This document shows, one piece after another, positions 18,009-27,441 of a stretch of DNA of 27,441 nt. The notes beneath the pieces are model-generated. The model searched no databases, was not told the origin of the DNA, and worked only from the letters and a program-made list of their open reading frames with translations. Both the position numbers and the translations under genes were made by a program. Within the stretch, counting starts at the first letter, position 1, and each line of letters begins with the position of its first letter. Source of the DNA: Scenedesmus sp. ARA3 (Eukaryota > Chlorophyta > Chlorophyceae > Sphaeropleales > Scenedesmaceae); NCBI GenBank assembly GCA_004335835.1, contig RWJK01001314.1, forward strand, positions 1-27,441. The letters are read 5' to 3'.

Positions 18009-20567
18009 GGGCTGCTGCTGGCGTATAAGTATGTGGGGACAGCAGCAGAGGTCGGCGAGGCAAGATGCAGGCAGCACGCATCATTCAGGCCAGCAGCATG
18101 AGCAGTGGGCGGATTGATGCTGTGCATGCACAGGGTAATGTACTGCTAGCGTCTGCGTGTGTGTGGACTGGTGGTATGCTGCATGCCTCTGGTTTCACGA
18201 GCCTGGCATCAGGTGTGTGTGTGCATGGTGGGGCACTCTGTGTCAAGTTCTGGTGGTGGTTGATGTAGTGATAGCGCGTTGTATTCGCTAGCGAAGTGAT
18301 CCTTGCATGCCAACAGATGCAGAGCTGCAGTGGCTGATGCTGCTTGGTGCATTGGCAGGCCTAGGGCATTCAGCACTCCACCTTCCTACCAAGAATGTGC
18401 TTAAGCAGTGCAAGCTTGCACAGGCACATTGTTTGACGTCCTGCATGTACAGACAGCCTTGCTTTTCGTGATATTACCTGTTTTCGTAGAGTGACAGCAT
18501 TGTACAGCATAGGCGACTAGCGCCCACGGCAGCTGCCAACGTGCTGCTTGTGTTGTGATTGATTAGTGTATTGAACTGGGCATGCCTGCTGCTAAAGTAC
18601 CGTAGTGCTTGCACATCAGCGGAGGTGTCAGATCATACGCCGCATTCCATGGCTGAAACAGCGCCATGCTGCTCTTGCCGGTGAGGACAGCGTTGGCTGA
18701 GGAGAGTTTGAAAGTCGAGTTAATCAAGTTGCCTGGGTGACACAAATGGTAACATGGTGATGATGACGAGGGGGGCACAGTTTTATCTTTTTTTTATATC
18801 TTGAAGATACATTACATCACATAACATTACATGCTCCACTCAACAAGGAGTGGGAACCCCAGTCAGGAGCCAACGAGAGGCTCAGAAGATAATTTGCGAA
18901 ATACACCCATACAGCGCCCTGCACCGCAGCTAGCAGCTTTGACGCCGCCCATGCTGCCTTCATCTGCCTGACTGGCAGGCGGCACCAAGCAGCTTCCAGC
19001 CTCAGCCAAGGCAGCAGCCTGCATGCATGTGATGCAACCCTGCGCCGCCTTGTGCGCCGCTGAGACAGCCTGCAGCGTGCAGGGAAGCAGCAAGCATGCA
19101 TACGCTGCACTGCAGCCAGCCTTACAAAGAGCCATATTGACACACGGGCGAGAGCTACGCGGCGGTCTTGCCTTGCCGTGTGTAACCTACACATAATCTC
19201 ATCACAAGGAGTAACCAGGCCACAGGTGATGTGAGCACAGTTTGCTGGTTGGTCAACCTCAAACAAACATCGTCCTCTTCCAACACACTCCCGGCAAGGC
19301 ACACCTCCTGACGCACAACATAGACAACCAGGACGCTCATGCACCATGCATGCCAACACAGTACGCACCATCAGTGCACAAAAGCTCACGCATGCACACA
19401 CACATCTGTGCAATCATCGAACATGTCAGCCGTCTCAAGGCTTTGCTGTTTAATCCTACAGCGCACCTACTGTGTGCGTTTCTACCATGACCGAGCCAAT
19501 GTGAGACATGCTGTATGCCTACCTGCCCAACTACCGGCTACACTGTCCAACTCCTGCTGCAAGGAAGGCTGCTGAATGCACCTGCACCGCCCTACAACAC
19601 CTGGCACTGAAAAATACTACTGCTAAAATGTGATGCACACGGCATGCTCGTGGTTGCCTCGGGAAAGGGGTGAACGCCTATAACAGTCTCACATGACAAC
19701 CCTCTACTGTCTGGGTGGTGTTGCTTCAGCTGCCTAGCAAGCAGCTGCAGCAGCACAAATTTGCCTATCTGGCAGTTGCCTGTGGCAGACAGACACCAGG
19801 AAACAAGTACATTGTGACGCATCCCGGAACAAAATCAAATCTATCTGTGTGCTAGTAGACAATCAACGGCTCGACTAGCTTATTTGCCACGTAGTTGGCC
19901 CTGCATTGTACTTCAACATATCAAACAGCATAGGTTCTGCTACGGCGACGTCATGACAGCTGCTGCCAAGTCCTAACCATTGTGCCTAAACTGACAGTTG
20001 CACAGGGTGTTGTGCAGTGCCGCAGCACTGCTCAGAACCCGCGCGCGTGATGCCCCCTGACCAGGACTAACTACAAGTGGCAGGAGATCTCCACGCAGTG
20101 CACATACTGAACCCTTGCCAAGCTAAGCATACCAGGTGCATGCTACCAAGGCTGCACCTTGCAAAGTGATTGCCTAGAGCTACTTGGCACCTGCCAAACG
20201 TCCTGCAGCGTGATGCGCACAACCCACCCACCCTCGCACCCACTCGCAGTACAGTTGTCCCTCACACTGCGTTGTGTTGAAAGGTCTGCTGCACAAAACA
20301 AAACCACTTCAAGCGTCTCAACACGGTCAAAACACAACTGCACAGCTACCCACATAAGTGCATGCATAAAGAAGTCGCATGTGTGCAGCAGCTTGCACTG
20401 TCCAGCAAGGATTGCAGTCGCCTGTCCTGACAACAGCCCGAACCAAACTCAGTCTGCACCTATGAACCTGTTGGTAACCCTTGCCTTCTATGGCGTGCTA
20501 TGCTTTGCAGTCCTGAAAGCCGTTGCACTTGTTGCCAGATGATGCAGCTGTCGCCACCAGCGTCAAA
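18009..20567. other. Long convergent intergenic region (2.6 kb)
   Basis: It lies between the stops of the pherophorin-like gene (plus) and the coiled-coil gene (minus), and should hold 3' UTRs. TGTAA on minus occurs at 18812-18816, 18827-18831 and 19122-19126. A 198-codon minus frame (19413-18817) lacks an ATG at its start and looks like chance. Sequence about 18040-18260 is TG-rich; 18783-18797 is a T-rich run. No gene, RNA or mobile element can be supported. Confidence 0.4.
18812..18831 (-). terminator. Paired TGTAA motifs on the minus strand
   Basis: Two TGTAA motifs within 20 nt on minus, beside an A-rich (minus) run at 18783-18797, look like a transcript end. They are about 1.7 kb past the coiled-coil gene stop, so they mark either a long 3' UTR or a short unrecognised minus-strand transcript. 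Confidence 0.3.
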
Positions 20568-23500
20568 TCAAGGGGCAGCGTTGCCGACCCCTGCTGCTGC
20601 CACTGCACTGTCGCCTGCTGCAGGCACTGCCCTCCTGGCTCGCTTATACCTGGTGTTGTGCCCCAGAGCGCCACACACTGCTGCAGCAGCTACCGCACCC
20701 ACAGGCAGCAGCGCAGCAAGCAGCAGCTGCTGCACATGCTTGCTGCTGCTGCTGCTGTTGATCTGTGCCTCCTCCCCTGGCTGCACTGGCTGCAGCAGCA
20801 CCAAGCTGCCGCATGCTTCTGCATCGCTGTTCAAATCGCTCGCATCCACCCCTGCCTTTGCTTCTGCCGGCATTGCAGCTGCCGCAGCTTCCACATGAAT
20901 CGGCTCACGCACACTGTCTGTTGTACCTCCATTGCACTCTGTAGGTTTCTGTACACCACTGCTGCTGCTGCTGCTGTAGCAGCACGCCAGTCCACCGCTG
21001 GCCACCAAGCTGCTCACACCCCCTGTGGACAGCTGCCCCGAGCCTGGTCCCTCACAGTCAGCAGCACCCTCGGAGTCGCCCCTGCTCAGCACCCTGCCAC
21101 TGCCACTGTCATGCAGCAGTCCGCCCGACCCAGCAGCTGCTGCTGAAGCTGAGCCAGCCTCCACTGAGGCTCCAACATCCCAGCGGCTGGCACGATCCGC
21201 ATCAGCATCAGCATCAGGCCCGGCAGCAGCTGCTGCAGCAGCCTTCAGCCAGGCCTGCTCCAGTGACTCTGTCAGGGCGGCCTTGCCACTGATGATGAGC
21301 TTGTCGACACTGCTGAATGCTGCTGCTCCTGCTGCTGGTGCTGCTGGCGGTGATGGCTTGTCAGCTGGGCCTGCAGCTGCTGCCAGGTCCGATGCACCTG
21401 CTGATGCAGCAGCGTCAAGCACGCCGCCGGTGCTACTGCTGCTGCTGGGGCGGTGCTGCTGCTGCTGCTGCTGCTGACAGCCAGCTGCTGTAGCAGCCTC
21501 ATCTACCATGCCGCTGCTGCTAGTGCGCCGGCTTGCACAAGGGCTGGCAAACAGCGGTGTGGATGATTGTGTGGGGCTCATGGCATAGTTGAACCCAGAG
21601 TGGCGCGGGCTGAGTAGTATGGGGCTGCGGGGTGTGCTGCCTGCAGAGCTGCCACGGGGCGGCCTGGGCGGCAGCGCTGCTGCCCTGCCTGCCGCCACTG
21701 CAGCAGCAGCTGCCGCTGCAAGAGGCTGCGCAGCAGCAGCAGCAGCCCCGTCTGATGACCTGCCGCCTGGCCTGCGGGCTGACCCGGCAGTAACAGGCAC
21801 TGTGCCACCCCTGCTGCTGCTGCGTGAGCCAGCTTCAGAGGGCCTGCGCTGCTTGAAGATAGGCGAGGCCTTGTCGACAGCAGCGTGGCTGAAGACGCTG
21901 CTGCTGCAGCTGCTGCTGCTGGCCCGCCTGCTGAGAGTTGGCTGGGCAGCCTTGAGCATGCTGCAGCTGCTGCTGCTGGCTCCAAGCTCCTGCTGACCAG
22001 CCACCTGGGCATGACTTTCACTGGCCTCCTGACTGCTGCTGCTGCTGCTGCACACATCAGGGGCTGCTGCTTGCACAGCTGCGAAGGCACTGCTGGGCCG
22101 TACAGTGCCGCTGTCAGCCTTGGTGCCACTGCTACTGCTTGCAGGAGCTGTGCTGCACACCTGTTCCTGCTGCTCCTGCTGAGTCAACCCTGCAGCTGTG
22201 CCCTCTACGCAGCCATCTGCATGCTGGAAGTCGACCATGCAAGGCCCCTGATCCTGCTGTTGCTGCTGCTGCACCTGCACCTGCTGCTGGTCGGTTGCCT
22301 CTTGCTGCTGCTGCTCCCCTGACTGTTGCTGCTGCCGTTGCTGCTGCCAGCTGGCGCGCACGTCCTGTGCCTTCTGCAGCAAGCCTGCAGTCATGTGCGC
22401 TGAGCTGCGCAGCTCAGCAGTCAGCTGCAAGGAGCCCCGAAGCTGCATGGAGCTCCTCAGCGACTGGTCCATGCCGCAGCCCTGCAAACACACCAACAAA
22501 CCATGCAGCAAGACACCGTCAGGCATGTGCACAACAGTGCACAGTCTCAACGCATGAGCAGACATCCATGTTGCCTGAACCATATCGTGTTCGCCGACAT
22601 ACAGCGCGTTACGGCATCGCATATCGTGCCAGCCGCCGCACCTGCGCACTGGCCAGGCTGGCGCGCAGCGAGCTGCTGGCCCTTGCCAGCGCGCCCATGC
22701 TGCTGCGCATGCGAGCTTCTTTCTGCTCCAGCCGCAGCGTCAAGCTGTCGATGGCTGCCTGCAGCTGCTGCCGCTCCCCCGCTGCCACGTCAGCCTGCGC
22801 TGCTGCTGCTGCCAGCTGGCTGGTGAGGCTGGCGGCTTGGCGCTCCAGGCCCTGGCAGCGGTCAGCCGCCACAGCAGCTTCCTGCAGGGTGTGCAGACAG
22901 TGACAGCCTGGTTGTGTCTGGCAGGTTTGAGTAAACTGAAGCATGTACAGCACGCAGCGGATGGTGTTTCTGGCAGCGTGTACGGCACACAGGGCAGCAT
23001 TGACTAAAGGGATCGGCTGTTGCAGCAACAGCTTGGGCGCTGTGTTCATTGCTCATGTGTAATCATCAACAAGCAAAAGCTCTTGATCTTGCTGCTCAAG
23101 CACGCCAACCCCCCGCACCTGCTGCGCCACCAGCACCTTGGTGCGTGCCACTGCCAGCTCCAGTTCTGCCCTGGCAGCCCTGCTCTGGCTGGCAGCCAGC
23201 TCAGACTTGACCGCGCTCAACTCAGACTTGAGTTGAGTAGCAATGGCATTGGCAGCTGCAGCAGCCGCCTCCTGCGCTGCCGCAGCAGCGGGCGCCACTG
23301 CCGCATTGGCTGCCGCAGCGGCTGCTGCAGATGCTGCATTGCTGCGCTGCGTTGCCGACAGCTGCGCCTGCAGGCGCTCCAGCTTCAGCTCCATGCTTGC
23401 TGCTGCTCGCTGTGCCTGGTTCACTTTAGTTGTCAGCTCAGCATTGCGGTGGGTCAGGGTTGCTGCGCGTGTCGCAGCAGCTGCCTCCCTGCGCGGTTGC

Positions 23501-24828
23501 AGGAAATAGCTCGACAAGTCACAGTAAGCAGCAGTAGCCAACCAGAGATGCCCAGCGAGCAACCGCTGCCAGTGCCATGTACGCCTCACCCATCACATCC
23601 TGTGCAGGTTGCCCAGCCCAGCACGCTGCCTGGGCTGCTGACCAAACACCAGCCTCACCAGCTGGCCAGCTGCCTCTCCTGCAGGCACTACAAGCCCACT
23701 GCAAGGCCCAACCACTGCTTCTCCTGCAGGCACTACAAGCCACACTGCAAGGCACACCCGCTGCGTCTCCTGCAGGCACTCTCCTGCAAGCCACACTGCA
23801 AGCCACACTCACTGTGCCTGGCTGCGCTGCAGCTGGGACTCCAGCGCCGCGCTGCGCTGCTGCTCCGCCGCCAGCTGCACGCGCAGCGTGTCTGCTGCGT
23901 GGCCCGCCTCGTCAGCGCGGCCGCGCGCCAGGTCCAGCTCGATTTTGGCGGTCTCCAGGTCTACCAGCATGTCCTGCAAGATGGAGATGCCAGTGGGTGC
24001 AGTTGTGATAAACAAACATACAATATAATGTATATGGCTGGCAGGTCTTTGGCGGTCTCCAGGTCCATCAGCATGTCCTGCAAGCAGCGAGAAGCCCCAG
24101 CAGGTGAGGCCGTGTACAGAGGCAGGCCCAGTTTGCCACTGATGCTGCCACAAATGGCTGAGACCAATTCTTCCCTCACAAGTGAAGCTAGAGAGGCGTT
24201 ATGTGCTGTGATACATCAAAAATCAAGCAGATTGTTGTAGCACAAGGTGCGCATGCTGCTGCATGTGCTGCCGCACCTGCAGGTTGTGCTGCGTCTGCTG
24301 TAGCAGGACCCAGAAGTCCATGAGGGTGTCGTCCTCGTGGCAGCTGCTGTCTGCTGCCTGGCTGTGATCCTCAAACACACCCTGCTGCAGGAAGCTGCAC
24401 TGCTGCATAGCATTGAAGGCGGGAGATCCAGGCTGCTGGCACATGGGCTGGCCCATCAACAGCTGCTGCTGCTGCTGGTGCTGGGGGGAGGTGCAGCTGT
24501 CTGCTGTAAAGGGCAGCTGCTCCTGCTGCATGGGCCCAGGGCATTGCATGTGCGTGGGTTTGATGCTGAAGCTTGCAGGAGCATGGCCAGGGCGGTGCAT
24601 CAAGATGGGACTGTGTGGAACAGGCGAAGTACATCGCTCTGGCAGCAAGGAGTCATGTGCTGCGTCCGGTGCTCTGCTGTCTTGCTCTGTGCTGCCGCCT
24701 GGTGATTGCTCATGCAGCTGCCAGATGCACCCAAAGTCGTTGCACGGGGTTCTGCTGCCGTACGCTGGCGTGCTTGGCTCAGCAACAGCCAGGGATAGGC
24801 GGGATGGTTTGCTCTGTGGGTACTGCAT
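20568..24828 (-). CDS. Coiled-coil protein with C-terminal membrane anchor (golgin-like), 5 exons, ~1078 aa
   Basis: Join on minus: 24828-24277, 23973-23813, 23488-23119, 22881-22642, 22481-20568 (TGA). All phases match. Residues 1-184 are Pro/Ser/Gln-rich with HEDDTLMDFWVLLQQTQHNLQ at the end. Residues about 185-500 are heptad-rich coiled coil (DLETAKIELDLARGRADE; LERQAASLTSQLAAAAA; LTLRLEQKEARMRSSMGAL). A long low-complexity Ser/Ala/Gln region follows, including SPIFKQRRPSEAGSRSSSRG and SPRSPILLSPRHS-like basic Ser/Pro patches. One hydrophobic segment, LLLAALLPVGAVAAAAVCGA, lies about 32 residues before the end. Coiled coil plus a C-terminal anchor is the layout of membrane-anchored golgins and other tethers, but I find no diagnostic family motif. 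The first ATG after an in-frame TAG was chosen; an upstream exon is possible. Its first intron (23974-24276) contains an acceptor-side junction copy. Confidence 0.72.
23655..23812 (-). repeat. Minisatellite in the intron between exons 2 and 3 of the coiled-coil gene
   Basis: Plus-strand CTCCTGCAGGCACT recurs at about 23675, 23721 and 23767, and the spacer ACTGCAAG(G/C)C repeats between and after them, giving units of about 46 nt. They run right up to the donor (exon ends 23813). Each unit contains CTGCAG. I found no exon homology in them, so this array differs from the junction copies. The rest of this intron (23489-23654) shows nothing. Confidence 0.75.
24040..24085 (-). repeat. Copy of the exon 2 acceptor and 5' start in the coiled-coil gene
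   Basis: Sense TTGCAG|GACATGCTGATGGACCTGGA encodes DMLMDLETAKD, a close copy of the real exon 2 start DMLVDLETAKI (start 23973). It lies on the intron side, ~100 nt upstream in sense, and keeps CAG. Confidence 0.9.
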
Positions 24829-26695
24829 GCCTGCTGCTTCCACCGAAAAGCCAGCTGCCAGCTGCCCTGTACGGCTTCCGACCTATTTTATTAAACGTGG
24901 CAACATCACTGCCAATCACTGGCAATCTTGAACTGCAGGAGCGGACAGCCACGGGCGAAGGCACCGTCAACGCCTGTACTGCTGCAGGAAGCCGCGGTGT
25001 AGTAGAAACATGCAAAACTTAATTGATGCGGTATGTCATAGACTGCTTGTGATATGCAAAGCAACGGCCAATAGTGAAGTGATGATGATAGCAAGCAGTA
25101 CCGCCAAAATCAATAAACCAATAAACCTGCAGCGCCGTTGATGATGGCCTCAACGCGCAGCAAAGAACCACGGCATTTACCATATTAAATGCTGCGTGCA
25201 GTAGATATGATTGTCGGGTCACATCCATCATGATGCACGGCTGGTGTGAACTCTTACAGCAAGTCCTGCTTCGGCTACCTTTGAACTCTGTGAACATACT
25301 GTCCAATGGAAACACTCTGTTCTGGTTGGTGACAGTTTGAACTTTGTCGTAACTTCAAGCAGTCTTGTATGAGCCAGCTGGCACGCAATGACGCAACATG
25401 CGCTGTCATGCGCATCAGCATTGCAAGCACCATGGCCGTCTGGCCAGAGTCAGGTGCATGTGTTTCTTACAGTTGACTTCGAGTGCCACTTTGACATTAT
25501 GTGCATGCATGAGCAGGAGGCAAAGCAGGCTTCACGCAGGACACATTGCGTGTCAGTCGCAGTCTCTACGCCACCTTTGCCAACTGGCCCAGGCTGGCGG
25601 CTGTGCTATCCAACCACTGACCAGTTCTGCAAAGCCGATTGCACAGTGCACTCAACACTATAATGGCCGCATGCTGCAGTGCTGCCGCAGCACTTCTGCT
25701 TGAAGCAGCATCAGCCTGCCGCCGAACAGTGCTAACAGCACTGCTTCTGTAGCAGCTGCACTGCATTGAGCATCGGGTGATGTTGAACTTGGTATGTTAG
25801 CTGTACACTATTTTGGGTGATGGCGCATTCCCGGGCACTGCCCATGATGCCATGCAGACAGCTGTGCACAGCAGATGCACGTGCATCTCCTCTACTGAAG
25901 ACAAGGTCACGCATCGCTGTGTGCACGTGCCGAGTTGTGATAAGAGGATGATACAGTAGTCTTTAACAGCGGAACCTGCAGTAATCAAGGAACAGCACAA
26001 CAGCGGATGTCTGCAGCTTCCTGCCAGTGTCACCAGGCATGACGCACGGGTGTCACCCCGCCAGACGTTGACGCGGGTGACACGGTTCGCATCGGCAGAC
26101 AGAATCCATTATTACCATCAAATGAACGTTTTCAGAGACCCGACAGCCTACTACAGCTGCTAGTGGACATCTACAGGGTTCCGGAGGTTTATATCAGGTT
26201 CGCCTGCGTGCAACCCCTGGCTGCAACGACCTTGCCAACAGCAGTATCAAGTGTCCATTGCTTGTGTTGGTACAATTGCACTCTTGATCATCTGCGCGTA
26301 GCAGCTCAGTGCCTGGTGAGTGATTGTGCCGCTCAGCATATCCAGCCAGCTGCATGCCACGCTAGCCGAACAACATTATAGTTTTTTTCTGATGTTGTAT
26401 TTGGGCTGATCGCAGCTGGTTGCTGATGGGCAGTAGCAGTGACCGGTTCGATAGCTACTGGTTCCTGCTACGAGCACAATGGCCTCCATTGGCAGCATTT
26501 CAAGTCGTTTCGTTCACTATAGCGAACGCAGCTTTGGTTTGCGTGTTCACGATGGCTGTGCTGGGCGCAGGTGCGCCCGTATGATCTCTTACGTCGTATC
26601 GTCACCCCAGTGCTGAATGTGTGCTTGTCTGGCGCCTTATTTGCTGCCTGGTTGCAGGATCTCCCATTCAGGAGCAGATCACGACCGTCGCAGCC
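24829..26695. other. Divergent intergenic region
   Basis: About 1.9 kb separate the coiled-coil start (minus) from the fasciclin-gene start (plus). It should contain both promoters and 5' UTRs. Only an inverted repeat at 26050-26083 stands out. Short frames on both strands have no recognisable features. Confidence 0.45.
26050..26083. repeat. Short inverted repeat
   Basis: Arms GTGTCACCC and GGGTGACAC, each extended by CG on the inner side, flank about a dozen bases (CCAGACGTTGA). It could form a hairpin or be a palindromic factor site. No target duplication was seen. Confidence 0.6.
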
Positions 26696-27441
26696 ATGCG
26701 TTCTCTGCTGGTGGCAGCACTGGTCTGCCTGGCGTTGTTCGGTGCGGGCCGTGGAGCGCAGCAGCACGCTTGCAAACGCTAGTAAAATAGTTTTTGCTTG
26801 TTTATTTGTGGTTTGTGCTGCTCTGTTGCGTCTTTTAATGCGAGGCGGCAGCGTTTGGAGCAGCTGTCGCATCCAGTAGCCAGCAGCTCACAGCAAGCTG
26901 CTGCCAGTTTGTCCGCTCTGACGGTGGTACTTCAACGCGCCAGCGAAGCAAAAGGCTGTCACCCGTCTTTCCTGGGCCTTGACAGGAATGTTGCTGCTGA
27001 ATTGTTGCTCCATGCGGGCCAGGCCATCCTGCTGGCCGCCAGCACAGCGGCTGTGCTGCAAGCCAATGGATGCATTTACCGCAGCCATCTTGGCCTGCAG
27101 CACACGGCCGCATGCATACATCATATATACAACCTCAAAGACACATCAGGCAGCTGCCATGTCCTCGCCGCATCGGCTCCTGAGAATTTGAGCACAGTCA
27201 GCACTAGTCAAATGTTGATGGCCGCACACGTCTGGACGCCACCTGCTGCAGGCAACGCCCATGCCGGGGCCTCATTCCCAGTCAATGATGGCATCGTCAA
27301 GCCTGCCAAGGCAGATAACAAGCCGTACGTGTACCCCAAGGGCAACTGCGGCAGCTGTAGCGCCATTACTGCCTGGGACTACATCAGCAGCACGCCCAGC
27401 CTGAGCGCAGTGGCCGGCCTGATCAAGGCGATTGGGCTGGA
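26696..27441 (+). CDS. Secreted fasciclin (FAS1) domain protein, 5' part, truncated by the window end
   Basis: Exon 1 26696-26741 and exon 2 from 27252 (acceptor CTGCTGCAG) join in phase 1 to give MRSLLVAALVCLALFGNAHA, a complete signal peptide whose AHA cleavage site is formed only by splicing. This supports the 510-nt intron. After it come ASFPVNDGIVKPAK, a GNCGSC motif, then WDYISSTPSLSAVAGLIKAIGL, which matches the start of FAS1 domains (Asp, 'TPSLS..AGLIKA.GL'). FAS1 proteins are extracellular or wall-associated adhesion proteins. The rest of the domain lies beyond 27441. The intron 26742-27251 contains nothing I recognise. Confidence 0.78.

Noticed and set aside
18817..19413. 198-codon minus-strand frame rich in Cys and Arg
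   Set aside because: The frame does not start with ATG, has no recognisable domain and lies next to TGTAA motifs, so it is more likely 3' UTR or noncoding.
20568..22320. Long plus-strand frames opposite the coiled-coil gene (for example 22139-22903, 23020-24240)
   Set aside because: They are antisense shadows of CAG/GCA-rich exons; the minus-strand frames have matching splice phases, coiled-coil heptads and a membrane anchor.
26050..26083. Inverted repeat as a transposon end or bacterial terminator
   Set aside because: No second copy, target duplication or transposase was seen, and rho-independent terminators do not apply to nuclear genes.

Overview
This window is nuclear DNA of a eukaryote, most likely a chlorophyte green alga; a Sphaeropleales/Scenedesmus-like chlorophycean is my best guess. 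The reasons are intron-rich genes with GT-AG introns, dense CTG/CAG tracts, TGTAA motifs (the chlorophycean poly(A) signal) at plausible transcript ends, a plant-type chloroplast histidine-pathway enzyme, and secreted pherophorin-like and fasciclin proteins. The assignment to an order is inference. No bacterial operon, tRNA, rRNA, CRISPR array or intact transposon was seen.

Layout, with exon joins read by eye from splice consensus, phase and protein similarity. (1) 594-4263 minus: histidinol-phosphate phosphatase of the HISN7/IMPL2 type, 4 exons, 349 aa. (2) 5067-7201 plus: small secreted protein of unknown function, 4 exons, 157 aa. (3) 8491-14615 plus: TBL2-like WD40 protein with an N-terminal membrane anchor, 11 exons, 457 aa. 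(4) 15243-16091 minus: putative multi-pass membrane protein, single exon, 282 aa. (5) 17169-18008 plus: secreted Cys-rich, Met/Pro/Gln-repeat protein resembling pherophorins, single exon, 279 aa. (6) 20568-24828 minus: coiled-coil protein with a C-terminal membrane anchor (golgin-like), 5 exons, about 1078 aa. (7) 26696-27441+ plus: start of a secreted fasciclin (FAS1) protein, cut by the window end. Genes 1/2, 4/5 and 6/7 are divergent pairs; 3/4 and 5/6 are convergent. They look like unrelated housekeeping and secretory or cell-surface genes, not one pathway.

The striking feature is inside the introns. In all four genes with fully visible introns, segments spanning exon-intron junctions are tandemly duplicated. 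Copies of an exon's 3' end plus its donor and early intron lie at the 5' side of the following intron. Copies of late intron plus acceptor plus the next exon's 5' start lie at the 3' side. I count roughly 17 donor-side and 19 acceptor-side copies, and none breaks this order. Most keep GT or AG and much of their coding sequence; a few have lost the splice dinucleotide. This is the best candidate here for an undescribed phenomenon: junction duplication that makes introns grow and creates banks of decoy or alternative splice sites. A second theme is trinucleotide repeats. CTG tracts in sense sit just upstream of acceptors in the plus-strand genes, while CAG/GCA/AGC in sense encodes poly-Q/A/S in exons of the minus-strand genes.
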